NCBI GenBank assembly: GCA_947177005.1
Contig: CAMWSZ010000085.1
Span: forward strand, 1-9,421
DNA: 9,421 bases
DNA from: an uncultured Clostridia bacterium
Lineage (GTDB): Bacteria > Bacillota > Clostridia > Oscillospirales > Oscillospiraceae
Reading direction: 5' to 3'
Below, in pieces: positions 1-7,338 of the stretch. Under the pieces are notes generated by a model that had not been told where the DNA came from, searched no databases, and saw only the letters and a list, made by a program, of their open reading frames with translations. The translations under genes and the position numbers were made by a program. The first letter of the stretch is position 1, and each line of letters opens with the position of its first letter.

Positions 1-1863
1 GGCCCCGAGATGAGTATAAGATACAGGACCCTCTCCCTCACTTTCATTGACGAGGTGGCGAATTACCGTAAATATGACGGCGATGGCAACGAGATCAACT
101 CCCAGTATGGCGAGGTTTTTGAGCAGGAGTACGCCGGTATCCTGCAAGAATATCTTGCGTCGTCCGATCCCCCCTATGCGCAATACCTGCGCGGCATCGA
201 AGTCCATCAAACCCATACCGGATATTTCAGCATCGACAAGAAGGGCCGCAAAGTTGACAGCTCCCTCAAGCGCGGCAGCGATGAAAGCGATGATATTTCC
301 GCCTATGACCTGATTTTGAAGGATAAAGAGCGGCTTCTGTCTTTTGATAACCCGGTCAGATTCATTTTTTCCCACTCCGCCCTGCGGGAAGGCTGGGATA
401 ATCCGAATGTGTTCCAGATCTGCACCCTGAAGCACGGCGGCAGCTCTCCGGCACAAAAACGCCAGGAGGTAGGACGCGGCCTGCGCCTGTGCGTCAGCCA
501 GAACGGCGACCGCATGGACGAAGATGCACTGGGCTCCCAGGTGCAGGAGATCAACCGCCTGACGGTTATTGCCACTGACGGGTATCGGGATTTTGTGTCC
601 GCTTTGCAGCGGGGCATCCGGGATGACCTCTATGAGCGGCCCACCAGGGCGACGGCAGAGTATTTCATTGGCAAAACCCTTGTTGTCAACGGGAATAACG
701 TCACTGTTTCTGAAAAGCAGGGGCGGGATATTTACCGCTATCTAATCAAGAACGACTATATTGATGAGGATGATGCGGTCACGGAGAAATACCGCTCCGA
801 TTTGGCTAACGGCGAATTAGCGCCTGTCCCGGCGAGCTGTACGGAAATCTCTGCGGGTGTCCATGCTCTGGTGCAGAGCATCTTCGACGCACATGCCTTG
901 GACGAGATGATCCGCAATGGCCGGGAAACAAAAATCCCCGAAAACGCCCTGAATGAGAACTTCTATAAAAAAGAGTTTCAGACCCTTTGGAACTATATCA
1001 ATCACAAATATGCCTACACAGTCGAATTCGACAGCGGCGAGCTTATTCAGAAAGCCATTGCGCATATTAACGAAAAGATGTTTGTTGCCAAGCTCCAGTA
1101 CACTGTTACTACTGGTGAGCAGGGACAGAATTTGAACTCTGAACAGCTTCAGAACGGAACCGGTTTTGGTTCTGAACACAGCAGGACCTTTACGCTGGAA
1201 CGCACCGGGAGCAGCTCCGTCCGGTATGATCTGATAGGAAAAATTGCGGAAGGAACGAAACTGACAAGAAAATCTGTTGCAAAAATTCTGGCCGGGATTG
1301 CGCCGCACAAATTTGAGATGTTTAAGAATAATCCGGAGGAATTCATCGTAAAGGCCATTCGCCTTATCAAAGAGCAAAAGGCCACTCTGATTGTGGATCA
1401 GATCACCTATCATCAGATTGAGGGCACCTACGACAGCAGCATTTTCACAGCGGAGAGAAACGGAAATTTCTCCCGGGCCTACCTCGCAAAGAAGAACGTG
1501 CAGGACTATGTGTTCGCAGACGGCTATGCGAAAGACGGGCAGAGCGTTGAGCGGAAATTCGCTGAAAAACTGGATTCGGCAGATGAAGTGTGTGTGTATG
1601 CCAAACTGCCGGGAGGATTTTCCATTCCAACGCCGGTTGGCAGCTACTCCCCCGACTGGGCGATTGCGTTCTATGAGGGAACCGCGAAACATATCTTTTT
1701 CATAGCAGAAACAAAGGGAACAATGGATTCGTTAAACCTGAAGCCGGTCGAAAAGGCGAAAATTGACTGCGCAAGGAAATTGTTTGCGAACCTGTCCGGC
1801 ACCGGCGTTGTTTATGACGTTGTAAAGACTTATCAGGATCTGCTGGACATTATGGAAAAATAA
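1..1863 (+). CDS. res: Type III restriction endonuclease Res subunit, C-terminal part (5' end outside window)
   Basis: This is the DNA translocase and nuclease subunit of a type III restriction-modification system, which cuts unmodified DNA together with its Mod methyltransferase. The frame is open to the left edge (Gly-Pro-Glu precede the Met at base 10), so that Met is very likely internal and the N-terminal helicase motifs (Walker A, DEAH box) lie outside. Counting from base 10: the stretch LTFIDEVANYR (10-20) is typical of the family. Superfamily 2 helicase motif V is HSALREGWDN (about 122-131), and motif VI is QEVGRGLRL (152-160) with its arginines. The C-terminal PD-(D/E)XK nuclease core is PDW at 548-550 and ETK at 567-569. 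All of these appear intact, and the gene ends normally in TAA. The flavodoxin gene follows after 17 bases, probably on the same transcript. The gene reads more AT-rich than those right of 2441. A Mod gene would be expected upstream, but cannot be seen. Family assignment is confident; specificity is unknown. Confidence 0.93.
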   Translation, partial: GPEMSIRYRTLSLTFIDEVANYRKYDGDGNEINSQYGEVFEQEYAGILQEYLASSDPPYAQYLRGIEVHQTHTGYFSIDKKGRKVDSSLKRGSDESDDISAYDLILKDKERLLSFDNPVRFIFSHSALREGWDNPNVFQICTLKHGGSSPAQKRQEVGRGLRLCVSQNGDRMDEDALGSQVQEINRLTVIATDGYRDFVSALQRGIRDDLYERPTRATAEYFIGKTLVVNGNNVTVSEKQGRDIYRYLIKNDYIDEDDAVTEKYRSDLANGELAPVPASCTEISAGVHALVQSIFDAHALDEMIRNGRETKIPENALNENFYKKEFQTLWNYINHKYAYTVEFDSGELIQKAIAHINEKMFVAKLQYTVTTGEQGQNLNSEQLQNGTGFGSEHSRTFTLERTGSSSVRYDLIGKIAEGTKLTRKSVAKILAGIAPHKFEMFKNNPEEFIVKAIRLIKEQKATLIVDQITYHQIEGTYDSSIFTAERNGNFSRAYLAKKNVQDYVFADGYAKDGQSVERKFAEKLDSADEVCVYAKLPGGFSIPTPVGSYSPDWAIAFYEGTAKHIFFIAETKGTMDSLNLKPVEKAKIDCARKLFANLSGTGVVYDVVKTYQDLLDIMEK

Positions 1864-1880
1864 GAAGGAGGAAACCTGTT

Positions 1881-2360
1881 ATGAGCAAGAAATTAGTTGC
1901 CTATTTTTCGGCGGGCGGCACTACGGAAAAGGCCGCAAAGACGCTGGCAGAGGCGGCGGGAGCCAGTCTCTATGAAATCAAACCGCAGACGCCCTATACC
2001 CGTGCCGACCTGGATTGGACGAACAAAAAATCCCGCAGCAGTGTGGAAATGAACGACAAGTCCTTCCGGCCGCCGCTGGCGGATCAGAACGCCTGCATAG
2101 AGGATTTCGATACCATTTTCCTGGGCTTTCCGATCTGGTGGTATACAGCCCCCACCATTATCAACACCTTCCTGGAAAGCTATGATTTTTCCGGTAAGAC
2201 TATTATTCTGTTTGCCACATCCGGTGGCAGCGGTCTCGGCGGAACGGCAGCGGCACTGAAACAGAGCGCTCCCGGTGCGGTCATTCGGGAAGGTAAGCTG
2301 CTGAATGGACGGCAGACCAAGGAAACTCTGTCCGCCTGGGTCAACAGTCTGTCTGTGTAG
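1881..2360 (+). CDS. Flavodoxin-like protein (short-chain flavodoxin family)
   Basis: A 159-residue single-domain protein of the flavodoxin fold, expected to bind FMN and carry electrons or act as a small quinone or flavin reductase in the cytoplasm. The N-terminal beta strand KKLVAYFS leads into a phosphate-binding loop, SAGGTTEKAA (10-19). The second flavin loop is GFPIWWYTAP (82-91), with two Trp residues that could stack on the isoalloxazine ring. A third loop is ATSGGSGLG (112-120). The length matches the family. The ATG is preceded by a strong Shine-Dalgarno sequence, AAGGAGG, at 1865-1871, nine bases upstream. The gene lies 17 bases after the restriction gene with no terminator between them, so co-transcription is likely although a functional link is not obvious. 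A perfect hairpin terminator follows. The physiological partner cannot be told from the sequence. Confidence 0.9.
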   Translation: MSKKLVAYFSAGGTTEKAAKTLAEAAGASLYEIKPQTPYTRADLDWTNKKSRSSVEMNDKSFRPPLADQNACIEDFDTIFLGFPIWWYTAPTIINTFLESYDFSGKTIILFATSGGSGLGGTAAALKQSAPGAVIREGKLLNGRQTKETLSAWVNSLSV

Positions 2361-2398
2361 TGTTCGCCCACCTGCACGGATACACCCATATCACACAC

Positions 2399-2432
2399 AA
2401 AACCGCCGGGGGCTTATTCCCCCGGCGGTTTT
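2399..2432. terminator. Bidirectional intrinsic terminator between converging genes
   Basis: A perfect 14-bp inverted repeat: AAAACCGCCGGGGG at 2399-2412, a six-base loop (2413-2418), and its complement at 2419-2432. The GC-rich core is flanked by four A and four T, so it can end transcription in both directions. It lies between the stop of the flavodoxin gene (+, 2360) and the stop of the beta-CASP gene (-, 2441). The T runs are short, but the stem is strong. Confidence 0.9.
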
Positions 2433-2440
2433 GTATCCGT

Positions 2441-4033
2441 TTATTCTTCCCACTTGTCGATGAGCTGCTTGAGCTGGTCGGCAAACCGGGCAAGGTCCTT
2501 GTTGGTACGGCCCTTGCTGCGGAGGATGACCTCCTGAAGCAGCTTGCCCACCGACGCCAGTCTCTGATACGCCGCGGAAATCTTGCCGCCTGCCGTAACA
2601 ATTCTGCGTTCGGGCAGATAGCCCCGCTCCAGCTGACGGTTCGCCGCCAGATCGAATACCTCCGTATACTGGGGCGCGTGGGCGGTGTAGCCCAGACGCT
2701 CCAGGCTGCTGGCGAAGTAGGGTGCCACTTCCCGGTCGCCGTGGACCACAAAAAACCGGGTGGGATTCTCAAACGACTGCGCCCATTCCAACAGGTGCGT
2801 CCGGTCGGCGTGGCTGGACAGGCCCTTGAAATTCACGATTTCCGCCCGCACCGCTACATCCTCTCCGAACAGCTTTACATGGGCCGCGCCCTCCAGCAGA
2901 GTCCGTCCCAAGGTGCCCGGGGACTGGAAGCCTACAAATACAACGGTTGAGTCGGCCCGCCACAGATTGTGTTTCAGGTGGTGGCGGACGCGTCCGGCGT
3001 CGCACATGCCGGAGGCCGAAATAATCACCTTCGGTGTCTGATCCATATTGAGCTGCTTGGACTCATCCAGGGATTCGGTCATCCGCAGGCCGGGGAAGGA
3101 GAACATATTGGTGCCGTCCTTCACCAATTGCAGGGCTTCATCGTCCAAATAGCCCCGCAGGTCGCCGCAGAAGATGCCGGTGGCCTTGCTGGCAAGAGGC
3201 GAGTCAATATACACCGGAAAATCCTGCACGGAATGGACCAGATGCTCCTGTTTGATGCGCCGCAGGAAGTACAGGATTTCCTGCGTGCGCCCCACCGCAA
3301 AGGCCGGAATGACCACATTTCCGCCCCGTCCAAGGGTGCGGTCGATGACCTTGGCCAGCTCCGACGTATAGCTCCAGACCTCCACATGGTCCCGGTCGCC
3401 GTAGGTCGATTCCATGACCACGTAATCCGCTTTGGTCAGCAGCACCGGGTCCCGGATAATGGGCTGGTTGCAGTTGCCGATATCGCCGGAGAAAACGATA
3501 GTCTTCGTAATGCCGTTCTCAGTACACTCCACGGTGATGCTGGCGGAACCCAGCAGATGTCCCGCGTCGGTAAAGGTGACGGTCACGCCCTCGCACAGTT
3601 CAAAGGGCACGCCGTAGCGTCTGGCGTGGACGTAGCCGGAGACCCGTTCCGCGTCCGCCACCGTATACAGCGGCTCCACTCTGCCCCGTCCGGCGCGGAG
3701 ATTTTTCCGGTTTTCATAGTCCGCGTCGGATTCCTGGATATACGCGCTGTCAACCAGCATAATCTCCATGAGGCGCGCAGTGACGCGGGTGGTATAAATG
3801 GACCCCGAGAACCCCTGGCGCACCAGCAGGGGCAGGCGTCCGGTATGGTCGATATGCGCGTGGGTGACCAGAACATAATCGATTGTATTCGGAGCGAAGG
3901 GCAGCTCCCGGTTGTCGATATTGTCCTGTCCCTGCTGTAAGCCGCAGTCGATCAGGATGCGTTTTCCGTTGACCTCCAGACAGTGGCAGCTGCCGGTCAC
4001 GCACTGATCCGCGCCGAAAAAGCTGAGTTTCAT
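2441..4033 (-). CDS. MBL-fold beta-CASP metallohydrolase (probable RNA-processing nuclease)
   Basis: A 530-residue metallo-beta-lactamase-fold protein with a beta-CASP domain, in the CPSF-like prokaryotic group that includes RNA endo- and exonucleases. Visible metal-site motifs are THAHIDH (57-63), His159 in DAGHLLGSAS, and Asp184 in FSGDIGN. The beta-CASP insert follows, with MESTYGDRDH (207-216), PAFAVGRTQE (243-252) and ISASGMCDAGR (338-348). The RMMBL tail has GLSSHADR (404-411, His408) and HGDRE (431-435). All catalytic positions are present, so it should be active as a zinc-dependent phosphodiesterase in the cytoplasm. About 70 further residues follow the core and end in a Lys/Arg-rich helical stretch. 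The ATG at 4033 has a strong AAAGGAGGG ribosome binding site (4042-4050), eight bases away, and a good promoter upstream. The gene is transcribed alone, ending at the shared hairpin at 2399-2432. Its real substrate is inferred only from the family. Confidence 0.95.
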   Translation of the reverse strand: MKLSFFGADQCVTGSCHCLEVNGKRILIDCGLQQGQDNIDNRELPFAPNTIDYVLVTHAHIDHTGRLPLLVRQGFSGSIYTTRVTARLMEIMLVDSAYIQESDADYENRKNLRAGRGRVEPLYTVADAERVSGYVHARRYGVPFELCEGVTVTFTDAGHLLGSASITVECTENGITKTIVFSGDIGNCNQPIIRDPVLLTKADYVVMESTYGDRDHVEVWSYTSELAKVIDRTLGRGGNVVIPAFAVGRTQEILYFLRRIKQEHLVHSVQDFPVYIDSPLASKATGIFCGDLRGYLDDEALQLVKDGTNMFSFPGLRMTESLDESKQLNMDQTPKVIISASGMCDAGRVRHHLKHNLWRADSTVVFVGFQSPGTLGRTLLEGAAHVKLFGEDVAVRAEIVNFKGLSSHADRTHLLEWAQSFENPTRFFVVHGDREVAPYFASSLERLGYTAHAPQYTEVFDLAANRQLERGYLPERRIVTAGGKISAAYQRLASVGKLLQEVILRSKGRTNKDLARFADQLKQLIDKWEE

Positions 4034-4064
4034 CTTGGGAGCCCTCCTTTATTTTGATGAACCC

Positions 4065-4093
4065 ATTGTAGCATATATTACAGAAAATAGCAA
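4065..4093 (-). promoter_or_regulatory. Sigma-A-type promoter of the beta-CASP gene
   Basis: Read on the - strand: -35 TTGCTA (4093-4088), a 17-base spacer, and -10 TACAAT (4070-4065). The -10 is preceded by TGC, giving an extended -10. The region is AT-rich and stands 32 bases before the start codon. This makes the beta-CASP gene independent of the two-component cassette upstream, though no strong terminator separates them. Confidence 0.8.
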
Positions 4094-4100
4094 CTGCTAT
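4087..4100. repeat. Short inverted repeat overlapping the -35 box (possible operator)
   Basis: ATAGCA (4087-4092), two bases, then TGCTAT (4095-4100): a perfect 6-bp dyad with a 2-base centre lying on the -35 box of the beta-CASP promoter. A second palindrome, CGAAATTTCG, lies at 4103-4112. Dyads at this position are where a repressor often binds, but short palindromes arise by chance in AT-rich DNA, so the role is a guess. Confidence 0.3.
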
Positions 4101-4135
4101 CTCGAAATTTCGTGAAAATTGCCGGAGGCTTTTTG

Positions 4136-5041
4136 CTACCCTTTCGGACGCACCAGCGCGCTGTCCAGGGGGATCATGCCGAAGCTGGTCAGTTCCCCGC
4201 CGTCGGCCAGGAGGCGCAGCTCCTCAATGGATTCAATGGAATACAGGGAATCGGTCAGGGACCAGAGCATTTTTCTTTGCAGGTCCTCGTCCGGCGGCAG
4301 TGCCTCCAGCGACGCCGCAGGCAGATTTACATAGCAAACGCCGTTTTCCATGCGCACAAAATTTACCTGAAAATCCTCCGGCAGCGCCCGGCGCAGGTCC
4401 TTGTTGTGGGGGCCCTCCAGTAGCGCGGCAATTACGCTTTCCGCCAGCGTCTGGCCCTCGTACAGCTCCAGAATCCGCTGTTCACCGGTGAGGGCGTTGT
4501 CGCTGTTGAGGAAGTAGACCGTCACCTCCACCGTTTGCAGAACATCGTCCATGGAGGAGAGCAGGACGTCCCACTCATAAAAAATCTGCTTGGGCTGCTG
4601 GCCAATGGGACGGCCCTCCGCGGTCACGGACACCGAGCTGATCCCCTCCAATTGGGTCAGGGACAGGGTCAGGCAATAGTCGGCCAGGGTCAGGTCTACG
4701 CCGCCGAGCCGGTTGACGCCGCCGCTCAGGTCTACATAGGCCCGGTGGTCGCGGACCTCCACGCTCAGCAGCTCCACCCCCGGCAGCGGACTGACCAGCT
4801 CCCCATGGGACGGCCCCGCCAGCAGACGCTCCACCACGATCTGCACGGCCTTTTTCAGCGGCACGTCTTCTGGAAGCAGCTCCATACTGCTCTGGATCAT
4901 GTCGCTGCCCCGGGCCGCCGCGCCGGAGGAGAGGTAGTAGACAGGGGTTCTCTGTTCCGGTTCGGCCTCCGCCGGTCCGGCACCGCAGGCACATAAAACC
5001 GGCAGCAGCGTCAGGAACAGAACCAGCAGTTTTCCCCTCAT
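4136..5041 (-). CDS. Lipoprotein with two GerMN-type repeats, linked to a two-component system
   Basis: A 301-residue exported lipoprotein. The N-terminus has a short basic start, a hydrophobic segment (5-17) and a lipobox LCAC with Cys19 as the likely lipidated residue, followed by an acidic linker. Two similar halves follow, each resembling a GerMN domain. The first spans about 32-146, with LLAGPSHG at 73-80 and AYVDLSGG at 101-108. The second spans about 171-287, with LLEGPHNK at 207-214 and CYVNLPAA at 236-243. GerMN domains occur in spore germination protein GerM and in actinobacterial LpqB, which works with the MtrAB two-component system. The ATG overlaps the kinase stop codon (ATGA, 5038-5041) and has a GGAGG site at 5048-5052, so translation is coupled. 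I infer an envelope accessory protein that modulates the neighbouring kinase. A germination role is possible but is not supported by the context. Confidence 0.85.
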   Translation of the reverse strand: MRGKLLVLFLTLLPVLCACGAGPAEAEPEQRTPVYYLSSGAAARGSDMIQSSMELLPEDVPLKKAVQIVVERLLAGPSHGELVSPLPGVELLSVEVRDHRAYVDLSGGVNRLGGVDLTLADYCLTLSLTQLEGISSVSVTAEGRPIGQQPKQIFYEWDVLLSSMDDVLQTVEVTVYFLNSDNALTGEQRILELYEGQTLAESVIAALLEGPHNKDLRRALPEDFQVNFVRMENGVCYVNLPAASLEALPPDEDLQRKMLWSLTDSLYSIESIEELRLLADGGELTSFGMIPLDSALVRPKG

Positions 5042-6459
5042 ATCTCGCCTCCGATCCGATTGGGCATGGTCACGACAAACCGGGTCCCGCCCGTGGGGAC
5101 GCTTTCCGCCCGAATGGCGCCTCCCCGGCGGCTGACCGTGTCGCTGACGATGCTCAGGCCCAGACCAGTGCCGCCGGCGGCGCGGCTGCGGGCCTTGTCC
5201 ACGCGGTAGAAACGCTTGAAGACATTGCGCAGGTCCTCGTCCGGGATGCCGATGCCGTTGTCCTCCACGGTAATCACAGTTGTTTCCTCGCCGGTCTCGG
5301 CACGGATGCGGACATATCCCCCCGGCCGGTTGTATTTCACCGCGTTCTCCCCCAGGTTGTAGACGATCTGGTATAATTCCCCCTCCGCGGCGGCCACGGC
5401 AATTCCCGGCGCACAGGCGGCGTAGATCTCCACCTCTTTTTCCTTCGCTACGGGCCGCAGCATCCGTTCCGCCCGCTCCAGCACCGGCGCAACCTCCACC
5501 CGGACCGGCGCTTCAAGCGCCCCGCTGTCCAGACGGGTCAGGCGCAGCAGGTCCTCGGTGATGCGGCTGAGGCGTTCGGCCTCCTGCCCGATGTCACTGA
5601 CAAACTCCCGGGCCGTGGCGTTGTCCATGTTTTCGTTTTGCAGAATGGAATCCGTCAGCAGGCGAATGGCCGCCAGCGGGGTTTTTAACTCGTGGGAGGC
5701 GTCGGACACGAACTGCCGCCGTGCGCTCTCTGTCTCCTGAAGGCGGTCCACCAGCTCGTTGAATTCCCCGGCGATCTGGGTAAATTCATCGCTGCCGTTC
5801 AGAATGGCCCGCTGGTTGTAAGCCCCCTCCCGGACCCCCCGGATAGCGGTTTGCAGCGTCCCCAGCCGCATGGTAAGCTGCCTGCTGAATACCAGGCTCA
5901 CCACCAGCATCAGCGCCGATACGCCAAGTGAAATGGAGAACAGGTTGCCGCTGAGGGTCTCCAGCAGCGACGCCTGCTGGGTATCGTACTCATATACGTA
6001 TACGCCGCCGATGATCTGGTTCCGGTACAGCACCGGCTGGGCTGCGCTGGAGTGGAACGCCTTTTCCTTATACACACTGTACACCGCGTTATTGCCCCGC
6101 AGCGCCTCCACCAGCTCCGTATAAAAAACATAGTAGCCGGTGGCGTTGCCCGCTTCGCGGGTGTCGTACAGGACTTTTCCGTAGGGGTCTGTGATAATGG
6201 CCCGTGAGATGCCCTCCAGCTCCACGCTGCCCATAGCGGCGGCGGCGTTTTCTTCCGTCAGGCTGTCCAATCCGGAAACCGCGGAGTTAATGGCCGTAGC
6301 GCTGCTTTGCAGGGCCGTATGCTTCGAACGGAATACCAGATCCTCACTGACCAGCAGCGGATAGGTGTTCATCAGCACGATCACCGTCAGCAGGAGGGCG
6401 ATATAGCTGGCGCTGATTTTCAGCTGGAGAGACAGTTTAACCCTTGAAATAGTAGCCAA
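5038..6459 (-). CDS. Membrane sensor histidine kinase
   Basis: A 473-residue kinase with a classic layout. It has a membrane segment at about 15-37, an extracytoplasmic sensor of about 135 residues with a Cache/PAS-like stretch (IITDPYGKVLYDT, 88-100), and a second membrane segment at about 173-192. A HAMP linker follows (193-245). The HisKA dimerisation helix has the phosphoacceptor His256 in SHELKTPL. The ATPase domain has an N box with Asn368 and Asn372, G1 DNGIG (400-404) and G2 GGTGLGL (429-435). All key residues are present. The start is a TTG at 6457-6459 inside the end of the response regulator gene. A stop codon 15 bases upstream in the same frame rules out a longer protein, and no Shine-Dalgarno sits at normal spacing (only a GGGGGG abuts the TTG), so re-initiation by ribosomes finishing the upstream gene is likely. 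It should phosphorylate the response regulator encoded just before it. Confidence 0.95.
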   Translation of the reverse strand: MATISRVKLSLQLKISASYIALLLTVIVLMNTYPLLVSEDLVFRSKHTALQSSATAINSAVSGLDSLTEENAAAAMGSVELEGISRAIITDPYGKVLYDTREAGNATGYYVFYTELVEALRGNNAVYSVYKEKAFHSSAAQPVLYRNQIIGGVYVYEYDTQQASLLETLSGNLFSISLGVSALMLVVSLVFSRQLTMRLGTLQTAIRGVREGAYNQRAILNGSDEFTQIAGEFNELVDRLQETESARRQFVSDASHELKTPLAAIRLLTDSILQNENMDNATAREFVSDIGQEAERLSRITEDLLRLTRLDSGALEAPVRVEVAPVLERAERMLRPVAKEKEVEIYAACAPGIAVAAAEGELYQIVYNLGENAVKYNRPGGYVRIRAETGEETTVITVEDNGIGIPDEDLRNVFKRFYRVDKARSRAAGGTGLGLSIVSDTVSRRGGAIRAESVPTGGTRFVVTMPNRIGGEI

Positions 6460-7120
6460 CCCCCCATTTGGTCATTATTAGCTCCGGCTCTGCCGGATGC
6501 CGTTCCAGCTTCTCCCGCAGACGCCGGATGTGTACGTCAACGGTCCGGTAATCGCCGGTGTAGGAGTAGCCCCACACCACGTTCATCAGATTTTCCCGGC
6601 TGTAGACTCGCCGGGGATTTTTCATCAGCAGCTCGATCAAATCATACTCCTTTGCCGTCAGCTCCACGATCTGCCCGCCGTCCCGAATGGCGACCCGCTG
6701 TTCCGTGTCCAGGGTAAGGCCGCCCGCAGTGATCCGGCTGGACTGCCGTCCCTGCGCCCCCCCTGACGCCCGCCGCAGCATAGCCCGGATACGGACTTTC
6801 AATTCCAGAATATTGAACGGCTTTGTGATGTAGTCGTCCGCGCCGCACTCGAAGCCGATGATTTTGTCCGTATCTTCACTGCGTGCGGTCAGCATAATGA
6901 CCGGTACGTTAGAAAATTCCCGGATTCTCATGCAGGCTTCCAGACCGTCGATCTCCGGCATCATTAAATCCAGAATAATAAGGTCAAACTGTCCCTCACG
7001 GGCCAGCTCCACCGCCGCCGCGCCGTCATAGGCGCACTCCACCTGATACCCCTCGTTTTCCAGGTTGAATTTCAGGCCCTTTACCATGAGTTTTTCATCG
7101 TCAACCACTAATATTTTCAT
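6437..7120 (-). CDS. OmpR/PhoB-family response regulator
   Basis: A 227-residue DNA-binding response regulator. The receiver domain (1-115) has the acidic pocket Asp7-Asp8, phosphoacceptor Asp51 in LIILDLMMP, Thr78 in IMLTAR and Lys100 in ITKPF, so all conserved residues are present. The C-terminal winged helix (about 128-226) shows ELTAKEYDLIELL and the recognition region YRTVDVHIRRLREKL, ending in GVGYYFKG. The length is standard. The ATG at 7120 has GGAGG at 7128-7132, seven bases away. Its last 23 bases overlap the kinase gene. Overall it resembles the WalR/PhoP-type regulators of Firmicutes that control envelope functions, but family membership does not fix the regulon. The adjacent oppositely transcribed carboxypeptidase gene is a reasonable target candidate. 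Confidence 0.96.
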   Translation of the reverse strand: MKILVVDDEKLMVKGLKFNLENEGYQVECAYDGAAAVELAREGQFDLIILDLMMPEIDGLEACMRIREFSNVPVIMLTARSEDTDKIIGFECGADDYITKPFNILELKVRIRAMLRRASGGAQGRQSSRITAGGLTLDTEQRVAIRDGGQIVELTAKEYDLIELLMKNPRRVYSRENLMNVVWGYSYTGDYRTVDVHIRRLREKLERHPAEPELIMTKWGVGYYFKG

Positions 7121-7165
7121 CTGTCATCCTCCGCAGAATATAGTTAGCCCGGCGAACCGCCAGTT

Positions 7166-7330
7166 TCAGCTCTGGCCGGTCCCGCTCTGGTCCGCGGCCA
7201 GATCATACTGCGCCGTGACCGTATAGTCCGAGTCCGGGTCCCCTTGCAGGGACATCCCGGCAATGACCGCCAGAAATACTGCCGCTAACAGCAACAGCAA
7301 TTTTTCGGTTCCCGTTAAATTTCTTAACAC
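7166..7330 (-). CDS. Small single-membrane-segment protein upstream of the two-component genes (putative)
   Basis: A 54-codon frame, starting with GTG at 7330 and ending with TGA at 7166, fills most of the gap before the response regulator. The product has a short N-terminus with one Arg and one Lys (residues 1-10). A strongly hydrophobic helix follows at about 11-25 (LLLLLAAVFLAVIAG), then an acidic polar tail of about 29 residues containing DPDSDYTVTAQYD. This looks like a type II membrane protein or an uncleaved signal anchor. The start is uncertain: AGG lies four bases before the GTG, and a better AGGAG (7344-7348) is 13 bases away. No in-frame ATG precedes the hydrophobic segment; the only in-frame ATG falls after it. 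The stop is 45 bases before the response regulator start with no terminator between, so co-transcription is plausible. I do not recognise the family. The clean membrane-helix-plus-tail layout argues that the frame is real, but it is not proven. Confidence 0.5.
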   Translation of the reverse strand: MLRNLTGTEKLLLLLAAVFLAVIAGMSLQGDPDSDYTVTAQYDLAADQSGTGQS

Positions 7331-7338
7331 TTTACCTG

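Noticed and set aside
817..1692. Long antisense open frame (291 codons) opposite the restriction gene
   Set aside because: It lies wholly within a gene with clear helicase and nuclease motifs. Its translation has no recognisable domain, no ribosome site and the low-complexity feel of a shadow frame.
2969..3940. Open frame of 323 codons opposite the beta-CASP gene
   Set aside because: The - strand protein has all metal-site motifs. The + strand frame is explained by GC-biased third positions and shows no motif or Shine-Dalgarno sequence.
4535..4996. Frame of 153 codons opposite the GerMN lipoprotein
   Set aside because: Shadow of a lipoprotein gene with signal peptide, lipobox and ATGA coupling. 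The antisense translation is Gln/Gly/His-rich and lacks domain features.
4136..5041. Naming the lipoprotein gene gerM (spore germination)
   Set aside because: The domain type is shared, but operon context with a two-component system and duplicated repeats points to a signalling accessory role rather than the sporulation gene.
7166..7330. Reading the small membrane frame as a type I toxin
   Set aside because: Known small hydrophobic toxins are shorter with little polar tail. This one has a long acidic tail, no visible antitoxin RNA promoter opposite it, and sits in line with a signalling operon.
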